This document shows, piece by piece, positions 59,990 to 64,000 of a DNA stretch of 64,000 nucleotides; the first letter of the stretch is position 1; each line of letters starts with the position of its first letter. Source of the DNA: Burkholderia mayonis (GTDB lineage: Bacteria > Pseudomonadota > Gammaproteobacteria > Burkholderiales > Burkholderiaceae); assembly GCF_001523745.2 (NCBI RefSeq), contig NZ_CP013386.1, positions 2,542,001 through 2,606,000 of the forward strand, read 5' to 3'. The position numbers and the translations under genes were made by a program. The notes under the pieces are model-generated. The model saw only the letters and a list, made by a program, of their open reading frames with translations. It searched no databases and was not told where the DNA came from.

Positions 59990-61276
59990 TCAATAGAGCG
60001 GAGCGGAACGCAGCGCGTTGGCTTCCTTCGCGGAAACCGGCGTGCCGCGATTGCCCCAGGCGGTGCGGATGAACGTCGTCACGGCGGCCACCTCGTCGTC
60101 CGACAGCGACTGGGCGAAAGGCGGCATGCCGTAGGGCTCGGGATTCTTCGCGGTGCCGGGCGCGTAGCCGCCGTTCAGCACCATGCGGATCGGATTCACC
60201 GCGGACGTCATCTGGATCGACTGGTTGCCCGCGAGCGGCGGGAACGCCGGCGTCTTGCCACGGCCCGTCTTGCCGTGACAAGACGCGCACTGCGCGTCGT
60301 AGATCTTCGCACCGAGCTTGTAGAGGCGCGTCTCTTCCGGCGCGGGCATCTTCGTCGGCGGCGCGGACGCGGATTCGCTGCCGCGCTGCGGCAGCGCCTT
60401 CAGATAGACGGCCATCGCGCGCACGTCGTCGTCGGACAGGTGCTGCAGGCTGTCGTAGACGACCTCCGCCATCGGCCCGTACACCGCGCCGCGATGCGAC
60501 GCGCCCGCCTGCAGGAGGCCCGTGATGTCGGCGATGCTCCAGTCGCCGAGCCCCGCTTCCTTGTTCGACGTGAGCGACGGCGCGTACCACGCCTGCATCG
60601 GGATCAGCCCGCCTTCGAACGCGTTCGACTCCGAGCTGCCGCCGAGCGCATTGATCGCGGTGTGGCACATCGAGCAGTGGCCGAGCCCCTGCACGAGATA
60701 CGCGCCGCGGTTCCATTCGGCCGGCTTCGTGTTGTCCGGCTGATACTCGCCTTCCTTGAAGTACAGCGTGCGCCAGCCGATCAGCAGTTGCCGGTTGTTG
60801 TACGGAAAGCGCATGTCGTGCGGCCGGTTCGCGAGCTTCACGGGCGGTACCGAGCGCAGGTACGCGAAGATCGCGTCCGAATCCGCGCGCGTCACTTTCG
60901 TGTACGCGGCGAACGGCATCGCCGGATACAGCAGCGAGCCGTCGCTCGAGCGGCCAGTGTGCATCATCGAGTAGAACTCGTCGGCGGTCCATTTGCCGAT
61001 GCCCGCCTCGTCGTCGGGCGTGATGTTCGGCGAATACAGCGTGCCGAACGGCGTCGGCATCGCGCGGCCACCCGCGAAGAGCTTCTCGTCCGGCACCGTA
61101 TGGCACGCGATGCAGTCGCCCGCGCGCGCCAGATATTCGCCGCGCCGGATGGTCGCCGCGTCGTTCGACGGCTGCGCGGATGCGACGGACGCCGTGAACG
61201 CCGTGCCCGCGGCTGCGAACAGCACGCCGGCGAATGCAAGCGCGCTGCGGAATTTGACGGTCAGTTGCTTGTGCAC
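59990..61276 (-). CDS. trihaem cytochrome c
   Basis: Exported cytochrome of 428 residues with three haem c sites: CIACH (about residue 55), CSMCH and CASCH. The layout YLARAGDCIACHTVPD..RGAYLVQGLGHCSMCH..YDAQCASCHGKTG is that of the cytochrome subunit of membrane alcohol/gluconate dehydrogenases, but no dehydrogenase subunit is nearby. Here it probably donates electrons to the oxidase. I prefer the GTG at 61276, which has GGAGG 5 bases upstream; an ATG at 61288 overlapping the upstream stop by one base is the alternative. Confidence 0.9.
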   Translation of the reverse strand: MHKQLTVKFRSALAFAGVLFAAAGTAFTASVASAQPSNDAATIRRGEYLARAGDCIACHTVPDEKLFAGGRAMPTPFGTLYSPNITPDDEAGIGKWTADEFYSMMHTGRSSDGSLLYPAMPFAAYTKVTRADSDAIFAYLRSVPPVKLANRPHDMRFPYNNRQLLIGWRTLYFKEGEYQPDNTKPAEWNRGAYLVQGLGHCSMCHTAINALGGSSESNAFEGGLIPMQAWYAPSLTSNKEAGLGDWSIADITGLLQAGASHRGAVYGPMAEVVYDSLQHLSDDDVRAMAVYLKALPQRGSESASAPPTKMPAPEETRLYKLGAKIYDAQCASCHGKTGRGKTPAFPPLAGNQSIQMTSAVNPIRMVLNGGYAPGTAKNPEPYGMPPFAQSLSDDEVAAVTTFIRTAWGNRGTPVSAKEANALRSAPLY

Positions 61277-61287
61277 CGAGGCCTCCA

Positions 61288-62004
61288 TTAGCGCGGTTCG
61301 CCACCGCATGCGAGCGGCATGTCGAGCGAGTCCGCGGGGGCGGGCGACGGATTGGCGGGCGCCGGCCGCGACGCGAGCCACGCGGAGATCGCGGTCACGT
61401 CGATGTCGGTGAGCCGGGATGCGACCTGCTGCATGCAGTCGGGCCCGATCGACGTACGCGTGCCGTAGCGCCACGCGCCGAGCTGCGCGCTCAGGTATTC
61501 CGCGTGCAGGCCGAGGAGGCCCGGCACAGCGGGCTCCATGCCCGTCAGCGCCGCGCCGTGGCACGACGCGCACGCGGGAATCTTGCGCGACGGGTCACCC
61601 GACTTCACGAGCTGCTGTCCCCTCTCGAGCACCGCGGGCGCGGCGGCGGGCGCCGCGATCGCCGGGAACGGCGGACGCCGGCTCGCGAAGTGGTCGGCGA
61701 TCCGATGCAGGTACGCGTCGGGCAGATACGCGAGCAGGTAGTTCATCGGCGGGTACTTGCGCCGGCCGTCGCGGAACGCGGCGAGCTGGTTGTACAGATA
61801 ACCGGCGGGCTTGCCGGACAAGCGCGGGAAGTAGTCGTTCGACGTTCCCTCGCCCTGCCGGCCGTGGCACGCGGCGCATGCGAGCACGCGCGCCTCCATC
61901 GTATCGGGCGCGCGTTCCGTCTGCGATTCCTGGGATAGCGCCGTCTGGCTCAGCAACGTGCACAGCACGGCAAGTACAGCGGTGGGTCTCGAGGTCACTG
62001 TCAT
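61288..62004 (-). CDS. exported dihaem cytochrome c
   Basis: Cytochrome of about 238 residues: signal peptide (TAVLAVLCTLLSQTALSQ) and two haem sites CAACH and CASCH in class-I type domains (LACAACHGRQGEGTSNDYFP, PACASCHGAALTGMEPAVPG). First gene of the oxidase operon. The ATG at 62004 has GGAG 3 bases away; a TTG at 62016 with GGGAGG is also possible. An FNR/Anr-like box lies about 170 bases upstream. Confidence 0.88.
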   Translation of the reverse strand: MTVTSRPTAVLAVLCTLLSQTALSQESQTERAPDTMEARVLACAACHGRQGEGTSNDYFPRLSGKPAGYLYNQLAAFRDGRRKYPPMNYLLAYLPDAYLHRIADHFASRRPPFPAIAAPAAAPAVLERGQQLVKSGDPSRKIPACASCHGAALTGMEPAVPGLLGLHAEYLSAQLGAWRYGTRTSIGPDCMQQVASRLTDIDVTAISAWLASRPAPANPSPAPADSLDMPLACGGEPR

Positions 62005-62415
62005 CCTCTCCGGCAAGGCCTCCCGTTCCCGCCATCGACGCGAACCGCCCCTGCGGATCGTGGGGGAAGCGGGTACGCCGCAGGCACCATCGCTTTCTTT
62101 GGTCTCATGGGAACTTGTTGTTCAAATTTTCGATGTCGCGAAAATCTCATGAGCACCGTTGCTTTGCGTTGATTCATGTCAATCAAATACCTCTTTAAAT
62201 TGATAATCGATCGGATGCGCAATCGCAAATTTCATGTTTTTGAATTTGGCCGCCCATGCACAAAGCGCAACATTTCGCGACGCCTCACACGACGTCGCGA
62301 TTTTTTTCTTATGCACCAATGCATTCCGCGCGGCGATCCCGCGCGAGTCGTCGTCGCAGCAGCGCGTGGAGCGCGCCGCCCGCGGCCGCGCGAGCGGCCA
62401 GATGAAGGCCGTGCG
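62005..62415. other. convergent-to-divergent regulatory gap upstream of oxidase operon
   Basis: About 410 bases, AT-rich at 62110-62320. It contains the operon promoter region and the FNR-like box at 62169. No coding frame supported. Confidence 0.5.
62169..62182 (-). promoter_or_regulatory. FNR/Anr-like box
   Basis: TTGAT-TCAT-GTCAA matches 9 of 10 defined positions of the FNR/Anr consensus TTGAT-N4-ATCAA, and is the only such match I see in this intergenic region. If centred at -41.5 the leftward start would be near 62134. It suggests oxygen-limitation control of the ba3 oxidase operon. Confidence 0.6.
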
Positions 62416-63591
62416 TCAAATCCGCACGGTGCGGCGCGCGCCGCCGCGCTCAATCGCAATCTCGAGCGAGCCTGCCGGCGCGGAGCTCAATCGATCGCGC
62501 ACGTCGTCGATGGCCGACGGGTCGACATGCTTGCCGTCGATCTCGACGAGCACGTCGCCGTTTTCGAGACCGTAGCGGCCGAGGTCGTCCGACCGGTTGT
62601 GGAACAGCTGCACGCGGCCGTCGACATAGCGGATCGCGATCGTGCGCAGCGGCTGCGGATCGTCCTGCGTGAAGCGGCTCGCGTCGTAGCAGAACTCCAT
62701 CGTGCTCGGCACGAACATGTAGCGATCGAGCCGCGCGAGGAAGTTCATCCCGAGCATGTCGCCGCCGCCTTCGGCGACGCGCAGGCCGCCGACCAGCTTG
62801 CCGTCGAACGACAGCCCCTTCGCGAAGTAATCGAGCGACTGCCCGACGCCGTTCGCCGACAGGCTCGGCACCGTGTCGCCGAGCGGCTTCGCGGCCTTGC
62901 GGCTCGCGAGGAACGCGAGCGTCGGCGCGGACACGATCGAATGGCGCGCGCCGGTATCGAAACGGAACATCGTCCATTGATCGCCGAAGTCGACGCTCAC
63001 GGCGGGCGACTGGCCGAAGCTGTCCTGATGCGGGACGCAATGCTGGAAGCGCTGCCCGGCGGGCGGATGACGCCAGACCGTCAGTGTGCCGCTGCGATTG
63101 TCGGCGATCCGGCTCAACTGGCGAAAGATCTCGATGCCGACGACGCCGTCGATCTGCGCGCCGAACGCCTGCGACAGCAACGACAGATCGAGGCCGAGCC
63201 ACGGATAGAAGCTCGGCACCTCGAAGCTGCCGAGCGCGAGCGGCAACGGCTGCCACAAGCGCACGCGCTCCTGCGGGAGCACGCCGTCTGTCGTCGTGGG
63301 GCCTTTCGCGAGCATCGCCCGATATGCAATCGGAATCTGCTCGTCGGTCGACGGCTGCGTGATCGACTGCGCGAGCTGGTTGTCGATCACTGTGTGACTC
63401 GCGCCCGTGTCGACGAGAGAGCGATAGGTCTTGCCCGCGATCGCAACGGGCACGACGAATCCGCTCTTCGGCCTGAACGATACGGTTCGCCGCAAACGCG
63501 CAAGCATCGGCACGCGCGCATCCATTGCAGTGCGCACACCCGAGCGGCGCACTGCGAGGCCAGCCACGCGCCTTCGCTCGAGCGCGCGCAT
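62416..63591 (-). CDS. two-lobed retropepsin-like aspartic protease with PDZ domain
   Basis: Protein of 391 residues carrying two aspartyl-protease motifs, SLVDTGASHTVIDNQLAQ (about residue 60) and FRFDTGARHSIVSAPT (about residue 205), each in a retropepsin-type lobe. A C-terminal PDZ domain follows (YGLENGDVLVEIDGKHVDPS, about 340). Both lobes within one chain make a pseudo-dimer possible. Start at 63591 chosen for AAGGGA 8 bases upstream; no signal peptide is obvious there, which is odd for such proteins. Substrate unknown. Confidence 0.82.
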   Translation of the reverse strand: MRALERRRVAGLAVRRSGVRTAMDARVPMLARLRRTVSFRPKSGFVVPVAIAGKTYRSLVDTGASHTVIDNQLAQSITQPSTDEQIPIAYRAMLAKGPTTTDGVLPQERVRLWQPLPLALGSFEVPSFYPWLGLDLSLLSQAFGAQIDGVVGIEIFRQLSRIADNRSGTLTVWRHPPAGQRFQHCVPHQDSFGQSPAVSVDFGDQWTMFRFDTGARHSIVSAPTLAFLASRKAAKPLGDTVPSLSANGVGQSLDYFAKGLSFDGKLVGGLRVAEGGGDMLGMNFLARLDRYMFVPSTMEFCYDASRFTQDDPQPLRTIAIRYVDGRVQLFHNRSDDLGRYGLENGDVLVEIDGKHVDPSAIDDVRDRLSSAPAGSLEIAIERGGARRTVRI

Positions 63592-63763
63592 CCGCAAATT
63601 CCCTTTCGCGAAATCGATAGCAGAACAAAGTCGAAGCTGGCCATTGACCCGTTTTACGCGCGCCGACGATGATGGCTGCGGATTCGCGGCACGGCCGCGC
63701 GGCCGTGCATCACGCCGCGGCACGCCGCACCGCGCGCAAACGCCGCATCGACACACGAGCCAC

Positions 63764-64000
63764 ATGACCTCTCACGACACGCCCCGCTCCACCTCTCCCC
63801 AATCCGTTCATGACGGCACGCGCCGCCTGCTGCTGAAGGCGGCGGGCGCGGCCGCGCTTGCCGCACCATTGTCGGGCGGCCTCGCCGCACTGTCGGCCAG
63901 CGGCGCCGCGCACGCACAACGCAGCGAGAAGACGCTGCGGATTGGCTATCAGAAATACGGCAACTTCGTCGTGCTGAAAGCGCGCGGCACGCTCGAGAAG
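63764..64000 (+). CDS. ABC transporter sulfonate/nitrate-type binding protein (3' end cut by window)
   Basis: First 79 codons of an exported solute-binding protein. A twin-arginine-like leader TRRLLLKAAGAAALAAPLSG ends near SASGAAHA-Q. The mature start RSEKTLRIGYQKYGNFVVLK is the SsuA/TauA-type opening for aliphatic sulfonate uptake. Partner permease and ATPase genes, if any, lie beyond the window. Confidence 0.8.
   Translation, partial: MTSHDTPRSTSPQSVHDGTRRLLLKAAGAAALAAPLSGGLAALSASGAAHAQRSEKTLRIGYQKYGNFVVLKARGTLEK

Noticed and set aside
59990..61276. Gluconate or alcohol dehydrogenase cytochrome subunit
   Set aside because: The domain layout fits, but no dehydrogenase subunit is adjacent and the gene is embedded in an oxidase operon, so only 'trihaem cytochrome c' is safe.

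Overview
The window looks like chromosomal DNA of a Burkholderia, most likely of the pseudomallei/thailandensis group. That is an inference from very high GC, codon use, the protein families present and several heptanucleotide tandem arrays; no marker gene proves the species. Nearly all of it is core or housekeeping sequence. I see no rRNA, tRNA, transposase, integrase, phage gene or CRISPR array.

Layout. 1-4.1 kb: a cut exported protein, a DUF347 membrane protein, an MFS transporter and an EamA exporter. 4.4-7.4 kb: a leftward operon of a thioredoxin-fold DUF1223 protein, a cytochrome b561 and a Tat-exported molybdopterin oxidoreductase, preceded by a small MXKDX-repeat protein. 7.7-9.8 kb: a TPP riboswitch and thiC. 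10-14 kb: two small lipoproteins, another EamA transporter and an EAL-domain protein. 14.4-24.5 kb: recC-recB-recD-arfB on the minus strand, every junction a 4-base ATGA overlap. The operon is bounded on the recC side by 39 perfect GAACGCC repeats and on the arfB side by a related degenerate heptamer array. 25-33 kb: a FUSC-family protein, a ProY-type amino-acid permease and an FbpABC-type ferric iron importer.

33-43 kb: an Lrp/AsnC regulator divergent from a cysteine-dioxygenase-like enzyme, with two palindromes between them; a large MscS channel; an Rrf2 regulator and an NAD(P)-binding protein that share an operator; a PhoX-type phosphatase; a candidate small RNA; and an IclR regulator. 43-51 kb: mdtABC, an RND multidrug efflux system with two inner-membrane pumps and no outer-membrane channel gene beside it. 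51-56 kb: an SDR-like protein, a periplasmic peroxiredoxin, and a PAS-GGDEF-EAL protein followed by an HDOD protein. 56.8-62 kb: a six-gene minus-strand respiratory operon for a ba3-type (B-family) haem-copper oxidase with three multihaem cytochromes c, with an FNR/Anr-like box upstream. 62.4-64 kb: a two-lobed retropepsin-like protein with a PDZ domain and the start of a sulfonate-type ABC binding protein.

I see no clearly new defence or mobile system. The most unusual signals are the heptamer arrays next to regulatory regions, the recCBD-arfB coupling, the candidate sRNA near 41.8 kb, and several well-formed operator palindromes paired with the regulators beside them.
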